Assembly: GCF_947489565.1 (NCBI RefSeq)
Contig: NZ_CANLEA010000007.1
Span: 124,001 to 188,000, forward strand
From: an uncultured Kordia sp.
GTDB lineage: Bacteria > Bacteroidota > Bacteroidia > Flavobacteriales > Flavobacteriaceae
Length of the DNA stretch: 64,000 nucleotides
Direction of reading: 5' to 3'
Positions 52,864 to 62,431 of the stretch are shown one piece after another. Position numbers and translations under genes: made by a program. Every line of letters starts with the position of its first letter. Position 1 is the first letter of the stretch. The notes beneath the pieces are model-generated. The model had not been told where the DNA came from and ran no database searches. It worked only from the letters and a program-made list of their open reading frames with translations.

Positions 52864-54147
52864 ATGAAGAAGACAATTTTAATTTTTTCAGCACTGTTGA
52901 TTACAGCCTTTTCTTTTGCTCAAAAGAAAGAATTAAAAGCCGCTGAGAAAGCATTAAAAAAAGGAAATACAACAGAAGCTAAAGACATGCTCAACAGTAT
53001 TTCATCTACAATTGAAAGTGCCGAAGCTAAGTACAAAGCAAAATATTACTTTTTAAAAGGAAAAACGTACCAAGACTTAGCAGATAAAGGAATGGATGCA
53101 GATGCATCTTTAAAAACTGCTGGAGAAGCATACAATAAATTATTAGCTTTTGAAAGAGAGCAAAAAGAATTTAATTATACAAAGGAAGCGAAGCCAAATT
53201 TACAAACAATGATTAGTAAAATGGTGGACAAAGCTATCAACGCACAAAATGCGAAAGATTATGCTCAAGCTTCAGATCTTTTACACTTAACGTATACGTT
53301 GCAACCAGATAATAAAGATTTCTTATACTATGCAGCTTCTAACTCAATTTCAGGGAAAGATTATGACAAAGCTTTGAAGTATTATGAAGAATTGAAAAAT
53401 GCTGAGTATACAGGAGTGAAAACTCAGTACTATGCAGTCAATGTTTCTACAGGAAAAAAAGAACCATTTCAAGATAAAACGGTTAGAGATTTATCTGTAA
53501 AATCAAAGTCACATGCAAGTCCAACGCAAGAAAAGTCGAAGTCTAGATTTCCAGAAATCGTAAAGAATATCTCTTGGATTTACACAAACCATGTTGGAGA
53601 TAACGATAAAGCATTGGCAGCTGTAGAAGAAGCAATTGCTGTGAATCCTGATGATCCTTCTCTTTTATTGACAAAAGGAAATATCTACTACAAAATGGGA
53701 GATACAGCTAAGTTCAAGGAAATCATGAAGGAGATCATTACTAAAAATCCAAATGATGTAGATTCTTATTACAATATTGGAGTAATTAGTGCTGAAAATG
53801 GTGATATCCAAGAAGCGAGAGATGCATATAAAAAAGTATTGGAATTAGATCCTGGATATGTAAATGCAGGTATTAACTTATCTAAAACGTATTTAGATGA
53901 AGCTTCTGATGTCGTTGATAAAATGAACGAATTAGGAACTTCTGCTGAGGATAATAAGAAATTTGACGAGTACAAAGAACAACAAACTTCGTTATACCGA
54001 AAGTCATTGACAATCTTAGAAGGAATTGTAGAAAGTGTTCCTGATGATGTAGGGATCTTAAAGCAATTAAAAGGATTGTATTCTTTCTTAGGAGAAGATG
54101 ACAAATTCAAAAAGATAAAAGCTAAATTAGCAGAGCTAGGACAATAA
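52864..54147 (+). CDS. Secreted TPR protein
   Basis: 427 residues. Signal peptide (ILIFSALLITAFSFAQKK). TPR units are clear in DDPSLLLTKGNIYYKMGDTAKFKEIM, DVDSYYNIGVISAENGDIQEARDAYKKVLELDPGYVNAGINL and others. It probably acts as a periplasmic scaffold. It follows gyrA by 40 bp and may be read through from it; a bidirectional terminator follows. Confidence 0.9.
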   Translation: MKKTILIFSALLITAFSFAQKKELKAAEKALKKGNTTEAKDMLNSISSTIESAEAKYKAKYYFLKGKTYQDLADKGMDADASLKTAGEAYNKLLAFEREQKEFNYTKEAKPNLQTMISKMVDKAINAQNAKDYAQASDLLHLTYTLQPDNKDFLYYAASNSISGKDYDKALKYYEELKNAEYTGVKTQYYAVNVSTGKKEPFQDKTVRDLSVKSKSHASPTQEKSKSRFPEIVKNISWIYTNHVGDNDKALAAVEEAIAVNPDDPSLLLTKGNIYYKMGDTAKFKEIMKEIITKNPNDVDSYYNIGVISAENGDIQEARDAYKKVLELDPGYVNAGINLSKTYLDEASDVVDKMNELGTSAEDNKKFDEYKEQQTSLYRKSLTILEGIVESVPDDVGILKQLKGLYSFLGEDDKFKKIKAKLAELGQ

Positions 54148-54164
54148 TCCTTACGCTTATAAAA

Positions 54165-54199
54165 CAAAAAAACCTCGTATCAATACGAGGTTTTTTTTA
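54165..54199. terminator. Bidirectional terminator
   Basis: AAAAAAACCTCGTAT / ATACGAGGTTTTTTT, a perfect stem between the TPR gene and the convergent NlpC gene. Confidence 0.95.
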
Positions 54200-54215
54200 T
54201 GTCAAAAAATAAATT

Positions 54216-54962
54216 TTAAATAATCTTTTTTATCACACGAAGTCTGTGTGTATGTCGATTGGTCTCTACATTAAAAATTCCTGAGTGATCAATACGATCA
54301 ATACGAACTTTCCCGTGTGCATGAATGATGTAATTATTCTCCATGATAATACCAACATGGATAATATTTCCTTCTTCATTATCAAAAAATGCCAAATCGC
54401 CAGGTTCACTTTCTTCAATAAAACTTAAAGCTTCACCTTGTGTTGCTTGTTGAGAAGCATCGCGCAATAGTTTATAACCATTAAGTTTATACACCATTTG
54501 GGTGAAACCTGAACAGTCAATTCCGAAAGGTGTTTTTCCGCCCCATAAATATGGCGCACCCAAATACATATACGATGTTTTGATGATATTTTCTTTTGAT
54601 ACAATACCACTAACGGTATTTCCATCATGTTGATGCGACAGCAATTCCATAGAATTTAGCACTGCACCAATAGGAATGGGCATCAAAAGTGATTCGTCTG
54701 TAATAAATTCTACCAAATCAGAAGACAAAATTAAATCCTCTTTGTCTTTTTCTTTATAGATAGCTTCGGTAATTTCTAGATACTGTTTATTATCTATCCA
54801 ACCTTCATACTTATCAAAAGCGATACGAATTCGACTCCATTTTTTGCGTTGTTCCAGTACTTTAAAATGTTCTCCATACAGTACTTGCGATACAAGTTCA
54901 CTCATATCGCTTGGTTCAGCACGAAGCGGAACAATACTTAAATTGCAAATTCCGTATTGCAT
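54216..54962 (-). CDS. NlpC/P60 cell-wall peptidase (C40)
   Basis: 248 residues. An N-terminal SH3-like part (about 5-60: SIVPLRAEPSDMSELVSQVLYGEHFKV) precedes an NlpC/P60 domain with the catalytic Cys in FGIDCSGFTQMVYKL near 150, His in IHVGIIME near 200 and HAHGKV near 212. The family cuts between D-Glu and diamino acid in peptide cross-links. No signal peptide is visible, so it may be cytoplasmic and act on wall-recycling products, as YkfC-like enzymes do. The last point is inference. Confidence 0.9.
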   Translation of the reverse strand: MQYGICNLSIVPLRAEPSDMSELVSQVLYGEHFKVLEQRKKWSRIRIAFDKYEGWIDNKQYLEITEAIYKEKDKEDLILSSDLVEFITDESLLMPIPIGAVLNSMELLSHQHDGNTVSGIVSKENIIKTSYMYLGAPYLWGGKTPFGIDCSGFTQMVYKLNGYKLLRDASQQATQGEALSFIEESEPGDLAFFDNEEGNIIHVGIIMENNYIIHAHGKVRIDRIDHSGIFNVETNRHTHRLRVIKKII

Positions 54963-54994
54963 GTATTAAAATCGGGTATTTTTTTAGTTGGTAA

Positions 54995-56173
54995 TTAGGC
55001 TCTTTCTATCACAAATGCAGAAGCACCACCGCCGCCATTACAGATGGCTGCTGCTCCAATTTTTGCATCATTTTGAGCTAATACATTCAATAAAGTAATC
55101 AAGATACGAACTCCCGAACAACCTAATGGATGTCCTAAAGAAACCGCTCCACCATTTACATTTACTTTATCATCTGTCAAGCCAAGAATTTTCATATTTG
55201 CCAATCCAACTACTGAAAAAGCTTCATTAAATTCAAAATAATCTACATCATCAAGAGTTACATTCGCTTTCGCTAAAGCTTTTGGAAGTGCTTTTGCAGG
55301 CGCAGTAGTAAACCATTTTGGTTCGTGTGCTGCATCTGCATATCCTTTTACAGTTGCTAATGGTGTTAATCCTAATTCTGCGGCCTTTTCAGCACTCATC
55401 AATACCATAGCTCCAGCGCCATCATTAATCGTAGAAGCATTGGCTGCGGTAACTGTACCATCTTTTGTAAAAGCTGCGCGTAAATTAGGAATCTTTTCCA
55501 TTTTTACGTTTTTGTATTCTTCATCTTCACTCACAACAACAGGTTCACCTCTTCGTTGTGGAACTTCTACAGGAACAACTTCATTTGCAAATTTTCCTTC
55601 TGCCCAAGCTTTTGCAGAACGCTCGTATGATTGAATTGCAAAGGCATCTTGGTCTTCTCTTGAAAATTCATATTCAGTAGCACATGCATCAGCACAAACG
55701 CCCATGGCAACATTGTCATATACATCTACCAAACCATCTTTCTGCATTCCATCTTCCATTTTAGCAGGTCCAAACTTGGTAGCGTTTCTTGCGTGGAAAT
55801 AATGTGGAATTAAACTCATATTTTCCATTCCTCCAGCAACTACAATGTCAGCATCACCTAAAGCGATAGCTTGTGCGGCTTGCATAACGGCTTTCATACC
55901 TGAAGCACATACTTTATTTACCGTAGTACATGGAACTGTATCTGGAATTCCAGCAAAAATAGCGGCTTGTCTTGCAGGAGCTTGTCCAGTACCAGCTTGT
56001 ACAACATTCCCCATAATCACTTCTTCAACATGTTCTGGAGCTAAATTTATTTGTGCCAAAGCACCTTTAATAGCTGTTGCTCCTAACTTTGGAGCTGGTA
56101 TAGTAGATAAAGCGCTTAAAAAACTTCCGATTGGAGTTCTTGCAGCTGCAACAATTACAACTTTTTTACTCAT
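54995..56173 (-). CDS. Acetyl-CoA C-acyltransferase (thiolase)
   Basis: 392 residues. The nucleophilic Cys is in TVNKVCASGMKAVMQAA near 88, the His in NGGAVSLGHPLGCSG near 348 and the second Cys in AAICNGGGGASAFVIE near 378. It may degrade or form acetoacetyl-CoA; biosynthetic and degradative types cannot be separated here. It stands alone, without fad or PHB genes. Confidence 0.95.
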   Translation of the reverse strand: MSKKVVIVAAARTPIGSFLSALSTIPAPKLGATAIKGALAQINLAPEHVEEVIMGNVVQAGTGQAPARQAAIFAGIPDTVPCTTVNKVCASGMKAVMQAAQAIALGDADIVVAGGMENMSLIPHYFHARNATKFGPAKMEDGMQKDGLVDVYDNVAMGVCADACATEYEFSREDQDAFAIQSYERSAKAWAEGKFANEVVPVEVPQRRGEPVVVSEDEEYKNVKMEKIPNLRAAFTKDGTVTAANASTINDGAGAMVLMSAEKAAELGLTPLATVKGYADAAHEPKWFTTAPAKALPKALAKANVTLDDVDYFEFNEAFSVVGLANMKILGLTDDKVNVNGGAVSLGHPLGCSGVRILITLLNVLAQNDAKIGAAAICNGGGGASAFVIERA

Positions 56174-56454
56174 GATTTTTGCTTATAGTTTAATAGCTGC
56201 GAATTTAATTATTTTTTAGAAGATATCCGTATAAATTATCAATTAAGCAATAAAAGATATCCAATTTTAGGATAAATTTAAAGTGTACAATATGACTAAC
56301 AAGTCTGTTTTAAATTTGAGACTTCTTTTTTCTATCGCATTCGTTCAACATTACAATTTTGAGTTCTGCTTTTTGTCGTTTAAAAAATGGAACTGCTTTA
56401 ATATTTAAGACATCGTTAATTTTATTACTTTTGAATAATACCTATATTCGTTTA

Positions 56455-58548
56455 ATGAAGCAGCTCATCACTAAGTTATATAAGAATCAATCGTTTATAT
56501 ATAAACTACTTTTACACATACTTACCACGGTTTTAGTAGTATATCTTTTCCCGAAAGGAGGAAAGTTTCAGTTTGAGTTTCAAAAAGGAAAACCTTGGCA
56601 ATACGAAACCTTAATTGCTCCTTTCGATTTTCCTATTGTAAAAACACTTGAAGAAATAGAAGAAGACAAAGCGCGAGGTATTGCTAGTGCTAAAACCTAT
56701 TACGAATACGATAGTGAGGTGGTAACACGTGTAACAAATAATTTTGAAACCCAATTTCAGCAACTATTTTCTATTGACAGTCTTATTGATACAGGTGGCT
56801 ACAATAACCTAAAACGTAAAACAAGTCGCTTATTAAGTAATTTTTATCGCAATGGAATTATTGCTACACTAGATGAGTCTAAATTTGGCAAACTTGTAGG
56901 CTTGGTAGAGAATAATATAGAATTGGGAACTGTAGGCTACAATCAATTTATCAAACTAAATAGTCTCCAAGATTATATCAATGATTTTGTAGAACGGGAG
57001 ATGCTCGAAAAATACGAAACGCTCTTATACAATCTCTTTTTTGAAATTATTGAGCCTAATGTTGTGATCAATCAGGAGCATACAAATTCGATGTTGGCCC
57101 AAAAGTTAAAAGAAATTTCTCCAACTCGAGGAAACGTGCAAAAAGGAATTCGGATTATTGCGAAAGGAGAAGTGGTTGAAGGACAAAAATTAGAGCAATT
57201 AAACTCGCTCAAAAAAGAATACGAGTCGCAGGTTTGGAATGAATCAAACTACAATTGGATTGTATTTGGATATAGTATTTTAGTGGCACTTGCTTTAATG
57301 ATGCTGTTGTTGTTTATTCGAAAATATCGTCCTGAGATTTATGAAAACAACAATAAAGTCACCTTCATCTTCATGAATATCGTGTTCATGATTGTATTGA
57401 CAACTTTAGTGGTAAAATATGATTCAAACTACGTATACGTGGTTCCTTTATGTATTTTACCTTTGATTTTAAAAGCGTTCTTTGATGCACGATTAGGTTT
57501 ATTTGCGCATGTGCTTACGGTATTATTATTAGGATTTATTGTGCCGAATAGCTCGGAATATATCTTTTTACAAATTATAGCAGGAATTGTCACAATTTTG
57601 ACCGTTTCTGAGCTGTATAAGCGCGCGAATCTCTTTATTTCTGTCGGACAGATCACATTAATCTATATCGTGGCGTATTTCGCGTTTTACATTACGCATG
57701 AAGGCGGAATCAAGTTTTCGGAAGTATTCAGCAGAAACGAATCTGGAAACTTGCATGTAATTTGGGTGTACTTTCTACAATTTATGTTGTGTGGATTGGC
57801 AACCTTATTTGTGCAGCCTTTAATTTATATTTATGAAAAGATGTTTGGACTGGTGTCGGATGTGTCTCTGTTAGAACTTTCAGATACCAATTCAAAACTT
57901 TTGAAGCGACTCGCCAATGAAGCACCAGGAACATTTCATCATTCACTTCAAGTGGCAAATCTAGCGGAAGCAGCAGCCAGCGAAATAGGAGCGAATACTA
58001 TGTTGGTTAGGGTAGGAGCTTTATATCATGACATTGGAAAAATGAACAATCCGACGTTCTTTATAGAAAATCAAGCCACTTCTGTAAATCCGCATGACGA
58101 ATTAGCACCAGATGAAAGTGCAAAAACCATTATTGATCATGTATTGGATGGAATTGAAATTGCAAAAAGTAATAAATTGCCAGATAGAATCATTGATTTC
58201 ATTCGAACGCATCACGGGACATCTACGGTATATTACTTCTATCAAAAAGCCAAAGAGCTCGATGACGATGTAGCGATAGAAAAATTTCAATATCCTGGAC
58301 CGATTCCTTTTTCTAAAGAAACGGCAATATTGATGATGGCAGATTCTGTGGAGGCGGCTTCTAAAAGTTTAAAAGAACCAACATCTCAAAAAATCGATCA
58401 ATTTGTAGAACGTATAATTGATAAGCAAATGGAAGCACAACAATTTATGAATGCAGATATTACATTAAAGGAAATTGTGACTATAAAAAAAGTGCTCAAA
58501 AAGAAGCTAAACAACATCTATCATTTACGAATTGAATATCCAGAATAA
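56455..58548 (+). CDS. pgpH: 7TM-HD phosphohydrolase (PgpH-type, c-di-AMP phosphodiesterase family)
   Basis: 697 residues from the ATG at 56455; the frame is open 96 bp further upstream, but the upstream part (SSAFCRLKNGTALIFK) is not protein-like. An N-terminal membrane helix and a large extracellular domain (about 45-290) precede about seven membrane helices (about 290-480). The C-terminal HD domain has HHSLQVANLAEAAASEIG, GALYHDIGKMNNPTFFIEN and FIRTHHGTSTVYYFY. Such proteins hydrolyse c-di-AMP. The diadenylate cyclase is not in the window. Confidence 0.93.
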   Translation: MKQLITKLYKNQSFIYKLLLHILTTVLVVYLFPKGGKFQFEFQKGKPWQYETLIAPFDFPIVKTLEEIEEDKARGIASAKTYYEYDSEVVTRVTNNFETQFQQLFSIDSLIDTGGYNNLKRKTSRLLSNFYRNGIIATLDESKFGKLVGLVENNIELGTVGYNQFIKLNSLQDYINDFVEREMLEKYETLLYNLFFEIIEPNVVINQEHTNSMLAQKLKEISPTRGNVQKGIRIIAKGEVVEGQKLEQLNSLKKEYESQVWNESNYNWIVFGYSILVALALMMLLLFIRKYRPEIYENNNKVTFIFMNIVFMIVLTTLVVKYDSNYVYVVPLCILPLILKAFFDARLGLFAHVLTVLLLGFIVPNSSEYIFLQIIAGIVTILTVSELYKRANLFISVGQITLIYIVAYFAFYITHEGGIKFSEVFSRNESGNLHVIWVYFLQFMLCGLATLFVQPLIYIYEKMFGLVSDVSLLELSDTNSKLLKRLANEAPGTFHHSLQVANLAEAAASEIGANTMLVRVGALYHDIGKMNNPTFFIENQATSVNPHDELAPDESAKTIIDHVLDGIEIAKSNKLPDRIIDFIRTHHGTSTVYYFYQKAKELDDDVAIEKFQYPGPIPFSKETAILMMADSVEAASKSLKEPTSQKIDQFVERIIDKQMEAQQFMNADITLKEIVTIKKVLKKKLNNIYHLRIEYPE

Positions 58549-58698
58549 TCGGTAGTCAACTGAAAATTAAAATATTGTAAAAAAAACAATAAAAAAAGTG
58601 CAAAAAAACACGCAAATAGTTGCTTGATACGAAATGAACAGTTACATTTGCAACCGCAATTTCACAATTGTATAAGTTCTTAATTCATAAAGAATATT

Positions 58699-58780
58699 GG
58701 AGAGGTGGCAGAGTGGTAATGCAGCAGCCTGCTAAGCTGTCATCCTTAGGGATGCCTGGGTTCGAATCCCAGTCTCTCCG
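58699..58780 (+). tRNA. tRNA-Ser (GCT)
   Basis: Acceptor GGAGAGG pairs with TCTCTCC, the anticodon loop CTGCTAA has GCT, the long variable arm is CATCCTTAGGGATG, and the T arm GGTTCGAATCC is intact. CCA is not encoded. Confidence 0.96.
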
Positions 58781-58863
58781 CTTTTTTTGAATTATCATAC
58801 TGTTTCTAGGTGTAGTTTTTCAATTCTGTTTGAAATAAATTACGCTAAGAATTTAAAATTTTT

Positions 58864-58938
58864 CGGGGTGTAGCGTAGCCCGGTTATCGCGCCGCGTTTG
58901 GGACGCGGAGGTCGCAGGTTCGAATCCTGCCACCCCGA
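58864..58938 (+). tRNA. tRNA-Pro (TGG)
   Basis: Acceptor CGGGGTG pairs with CACCCCG; anticodon stem CCGCG / CGCGG closes the loop TTTGGGA with TGG; T arm GGTTCGAATCC. CCA is not encoded. Confidence 0.96.
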
Positions 58939-59015
58939 CAAAATTATTAAAAGCAAAAAGTGTAAAACTATGATGTCTATCCGTAAGGATGGCGTTTTCA
59001 TTAAACACTTAGTCC

Positions 59016-59089
59016 GGTCGCGTAGCTCAGCTGGATAGAGCATCTGCCTTCTAAGCAGACGGTCACAGGTTCGAATCCTGTCGCGATCA
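59016..59089 (+). tRNA. tRNA-Arg (TCT)
   Basis: Acceptor GGTCGCG pairs with CGCGATC (one G-T), anticodon stem TCTGC / GCAGA closes the loop CTTCTAA with TCT; T arm GGTTCGAATCC. CCA is not encoded. Confidence 0.96.
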
Positions 59090-59094
59090 CAACA

Positions 59095-59136
59095 CAAAAA
59101 CCTCAGTATAACTGGGGTTTTGTTGTTTTTAGACGT
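59095..59136 (+). terminator. Terminator after the tRNA cluster
   Basis: AAAAACCTCAGT / ACTGGGGTTTT hairpin with wobble pairs, then TGTTGTTTTT. Confidence 0.7.
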
Positions 59137-59258
59137 TTCTTTTCTTCCTCAAATTTTGCTTTTTATAACATGCATTTTGTTACATATAACAAACAAAACA
59201 TACTAAATACGTACTAAAGTATGATAATGTTTCAATTCATAGACAATGTAGATGAAAG

Positions 59259-60353
59259 TCAAACTTTAATAATAATTCTTTTTTTAAATAAAATATAACC
59301 CAATAGGATGTAAAATAACACCACAACTAAAGCATACAGTAAGGAAGACATTTCATCACTAAAAAAGGAGTGTACGAAGAGATTTTTATATAGATATGAA
59401 TGTATATTGTCATTTTCTCCAAGTTTAGTTAAATAAAAGACTTTAGAAATGAAACTGGACAAGAAATAAATAGTAATAGCATTCGTTCCAACATATTTAA
59501 AAACAGCTCCAAATTTTAAATGTAGTACATCCGTTATAACGTAAATAATTGATAATATGAACACTGCCCAACCACTAGTAACCAAAACAAAACTACTACT
59601 CCATAAAGCTTTATTTATAGGAAACCAATAGCTAAAAATATATCCTATGGCAAGTAAACCTATAGCTATGAAGAAAAGATTAATTTCTTTTCTATGTTGA
59701 TGACTCATCAATACTTTACCAATCAAAATTCCTAACACACAGGTTATGATTGAAGGAATTGTACTTAAAATTCCTTCAGGATCATAATCGGGTTTCCAAG
59801 TGTGTTTTCCCAATACACTTACATCAATATAGTTTACCCAATTATTAGGAGCTCTGTCAAAAGTTGGTAGGGTTCCATCTGAAAAAGGGAAAAAACCTAA
59901 AAAGCTCCAATAAATAAGCAAAGTAGTTACAGATAAGCCTAATAAAACTTTCCAATTGCAATGAAGATATAGTATTGCAGAAATACAAAATACGATACCA
60001 ATGCGTTGTAAAACACCTGGTATTCGCATGGTTTCTAAATCTGTAATGAATGGTAAATACGGTACGAATAGGTTTAGAAATAAGCCTAGTCCAATAAGTT
60101 TTAAACTTCGAATAAAAATCTTATTGTACGTAAATACAGTTTTAGGTTTGTTTTTATAAGCAAATGCAATAGAAACTCCAACAATGAATAAAAAGAAAGG
60201 AAATATTAAATCAGTTGGTGTTAAGCCATGCCATTCCGCATGTAATAATGGCGCATACACATGTGACCAAGTTCCAGGAGTATTTACCAGAATCATTGCT
60301 ACAATGGTAATTCCTCTTAAAATATCAACGGAAGCTATTCTTTCTTTTCCCAT
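59259..60353 (-). CDS. NagX-like membrane acyltransferase family protein (DUF5009 type)
   Basis: 364 residues with about ten membrane helices. N-terminal signature RIASVDILRGITIVAMILVNTPG, then AEWHGLTPTDLIFPFFLFIVGVSIAFA with the conserved His. The family includes heparan-alpha-glucosaminide acetyltransferase and the bacterial NagX proteins of N-acetylglucosamine uptake loci. It starts 12 bp after the MFS gene, so they are an operon. The direct reaction in bacteria is unclear. Confidence 0.88.
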   Translation of the reverse strand: MGKERIASVDILRGITIVAMILVNTPGTWSHVYAPLLHAEWHGLTPTDLIFPFFLFIVGVSIAFAYKNKPKTVFTYNKIFIRSLKLIGLGLFLNLFVPYLPFITDLETMRIPGVLQRIGIVFCISAILYLHCNWKVLLGLSVTTLLIYWSFLGFFPFSDGTLPTFDRAPNNWVNYIDVSVLGKHTWKPDYDPEGILSTIPSIITCVLGILIGKVLMSHQHRKEINLFFIAIGLLAIGYIFSYWFPINKALWSSSFVLVTSGWAVFILSIIYVITDVLHLKFGAVFKYVGTNAITIYFLSSFISKVFYLTKLGENDNIHSYLYKNLFVHSFFSDEMSSLLYALVVVLFYILLGYILFKKRIIIKV

Positions 60354-60365
60354 AATAGAAATACA

Positions 60366-61688
60366 TTACGATCTTTTAAGTCCTACTTTATGTCCCCAAA
60401 ACGCATAATATAAAATAATGACATAACATGGCAGCAGTATCCAATATCCATAGGATGCTGCTTCTGCTGTTGCTGATAATTCTTCTATTCCACTAGCGAT
60501 CAATTCTTCTTTTTTATGATCTACCAATGCTCCATATAAAGGAGGAAGTACAGCGCCTCCTGAGATTCCCATAATTAACAAGGCGGAAGCTGTTTTTGTA
60601 AACTTCCCTAATCCTGTCAAGGCTAAAGGCCATACTGCGGGCCATACTAGTGCATTGGCAAATCCTAAAGCTGCTACAAAAAGAACAGAGGTAAATCCGC
60701 TCGTGAAAACGATGGCAATTGAAAGTACAATTCCTAAAAACGCACTTATTTTTAATGCCAAAGCCTGACTTATGTATTTTGGAATTAAAAAGACACCTAA
60801 TGCATAGGTAAATACCATTGCCATAAGTGTTAATAGTGTAAAGAATTTAGCCTGATCGGTAGGAATATCTAAAGCAATTCCATAGGCAATAATAGTATCA
60901 CCAGCAATCACTTCTACGCCAACATATACAAACAATGCCAAAACACCTAACCATAAATGTGGAAATTGAAAAATACTTGTTTTTGACTTTTCATTATCTT
61001 TTGATGCTTCTATAGGAGCTGCTTCTACATGTGGTAAGGGCGCTTTTCTTATTAAAATACCTAAAATAACGAGCACAATTGCCATGATAATATAAGGCAT
61101 CACAACTCCATCTGCTGTGCTATTTAATAATTGATCTTTTTCAACTTCACTAATAGTGGTCAATTTTTCTTTTACATCATCGATACCCGTCAATAAAATA
61201 GCTCCAAAAATAAGAGAACCTAACGCGCCAGCTACTTTATTGGCAATTCCCATAATAGCAATTCGTTTGGCACCACTTTCTATAGGTCCTAATATGGTTA
61301 TATAAGGATTAGAAGCCGTTTGTAATAAAGTCATTCCAATTCCTTGGATAAAAATAGCGACTAAAAACATCCAATAGGTTCTTGCATTTGCTGCTGGAAT
61401 AAAAATTAAAGCACCTACAGCCATGACTAATAAACCTAATGACATTCCGCCTTTAAAACCTATTTTTTTAATGATATAGGAAGCAGGAAGCGCCATTACC
61501 ACAAAAGAAATATACGAAGCAGAAGCCACTAAATACGACTGTGAATCTGTTAATTCATTAATGGTTTTCATGTAAGGAATAAGCGCGCCATTAATCCAAG
61601 TTACAAATCCAAAAACAAAGAATAAACCTGCAATGATAGCGATAGGAACTATTGTTGACTTTTTTAATGTATCGTTAGTTGTAGACAT
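60366..61688 (-). CDS. MFS sugar permease (FucP/NagP-like)
   Basis: 440 residues, about twelve membrane helices. The start AIIAGLFFVFGFVTWINGALIPYMKTINELT and FIQGIGMTLLQTASNPYITILGP are typical of the FucP family, which includes flavobacterial N-acetylglucosamine (NagP), fucose and glucose permeases. The NagX-like gene next to it favours N-acetylglucosamine, but the substrate is inference. Confidence 0.93.
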   Translation of the reverse strand: MSTTNDTLKKSTIVPIAIIAGLFFVFGFVTWINGALIPYMKTINELTDSQSYLVASASYISFVVMALPASYIIKKIGFKGGMSLGLLVMAVGALIFIPAANARTYWMFLVAIFIQGIGMTLLQTASNPYITILGPIESGAKRIAIMGIANKVAGALGSLIFGAILLTGIDDVKEKLTTISEVEKDQLLNSTADGVVMPYIIMAIVLVILGILIRKAPLPHVEAAPIEASKDNEKSKTSIFQFPHLWLGVLALFVYVGVEVIAGDTIIAYGIALDIPTDQAKFFTLLTLMAMVFTYALGVFLIPKYISQALALKISAFLGIVLSIAIVFTSGFTSVLFVAALGFANALVWPAVWPLALTGLGKFTKTASALLIMGISGGAVLPPLYGALVDHKKEELIASGIEELSATAEAASYGYWILLPCYVIILYYAFWGHKVGLKRS

Positions 61689-61708
61689 TATAATGCGTTG
61701 AAAATTAG

Positions 61709-62431
61709 TTAATTTTTAGTATCGTCGTTAATATTGAAAATACGTTGTTTGGTGATTTTAAGATAGTTTCTACCTATTGGTATTTTTTTATTCAAAATTT
61801 CAACGGTATTGCCTTCTAAAGCCGTTATTTTATTGATGGATATTGTATAAGATCGATGTATTCTTAAAAAGCTGGATTGTGGTAATTCTTCCGTAATAGC
61901 AGAAAGTGATTTATGAACTACATAATCACCAATGGTTGTATTCACTTTGATATAATCTTTCAAACTTTCAATGAATAAAATATCGCTGAAATTTACTTTG
62001 ACCAGCTTTTTGTTGACTTTCAAGAAAATATGTGGTTCTTGTTGCAACCCAACATCTGAGGTTGCATTATTCATATATACTTGCTGGTAAATCTTATTAA
62101 TAGTTTTTAAAAAGCGATCAAAAGGAATCGGCTTTACCAAATAATCTAACACATTCAATTCAAAGCTTTTTACAGCATATTCTCTGTACGCAGTTGTGAT
62201 GACAATAAGCGGCTTGTAGCTCAAGTTTTCTATAAACTTAAAACCCGTCATTTGCGGCATATTGATATCTAAAAAAATGACATCGATTTTTTCCTGTTCC
62301 AAAATCGGATATGCCTTTAGCGGATTATTGAAGGTGGCAATGACCTCAACATGATCAAAATTCTTTAAATGATTTTCGATCACCTGAATCGCCAAATGTT
62401 CATCATCTATTATAACGCACTTGATTTTCAT
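61709..62431 (-). CDS. LytTR-type response regulator
   Basis: 240 residues. Receiver domain about 1-120: acidic pair IIDDE near 7-11, phosphoacceptor Asp in VIFLDINMPQMTG near 54 and Lys in DYLVKPIPFD. A LytTR DNA-binding domain follows at about 140-235 (FLKVNKKLVKVNFSDILFIESLKDYIKV and SFLRIHRSYTISINKI). Its ATG overlaps the kinase TGA (ATGA), so the two-component pair is coupled. It probably controls the downstream permease and/or the divergent receptor gene. Confidence 0.95.
   Translation of the reverse strand: MKIKCVIIDDEHLAIQVIENHLKNFDHVEVIATFNNPLKAYPILEQEKIDVIFLDINMPQMTGFKFIENLSYKPLIVITTAYREYAVKSFELNVLDYLVKPIPFDRFLKTINKIYQQVYMNNATSDVGLQQEPHIFLKVNKKLVKVNFSDILFIESLKDYIKVNTTIGDYVVHKSLSAITEELPQSSFLRIHRSYTISINKITALEGNTVEILNKKIPIGRNYLKITKQRIFNINDDTKN

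Noticed and set aside
58840-59097. 85-residue frame on the minus strand with CDRDRIRTCDRLLRRQM
   Set aside because: It lies across tRNA-Pro and tRNA-Arg; such frames are a well-known false gene made by tRNA antisense.
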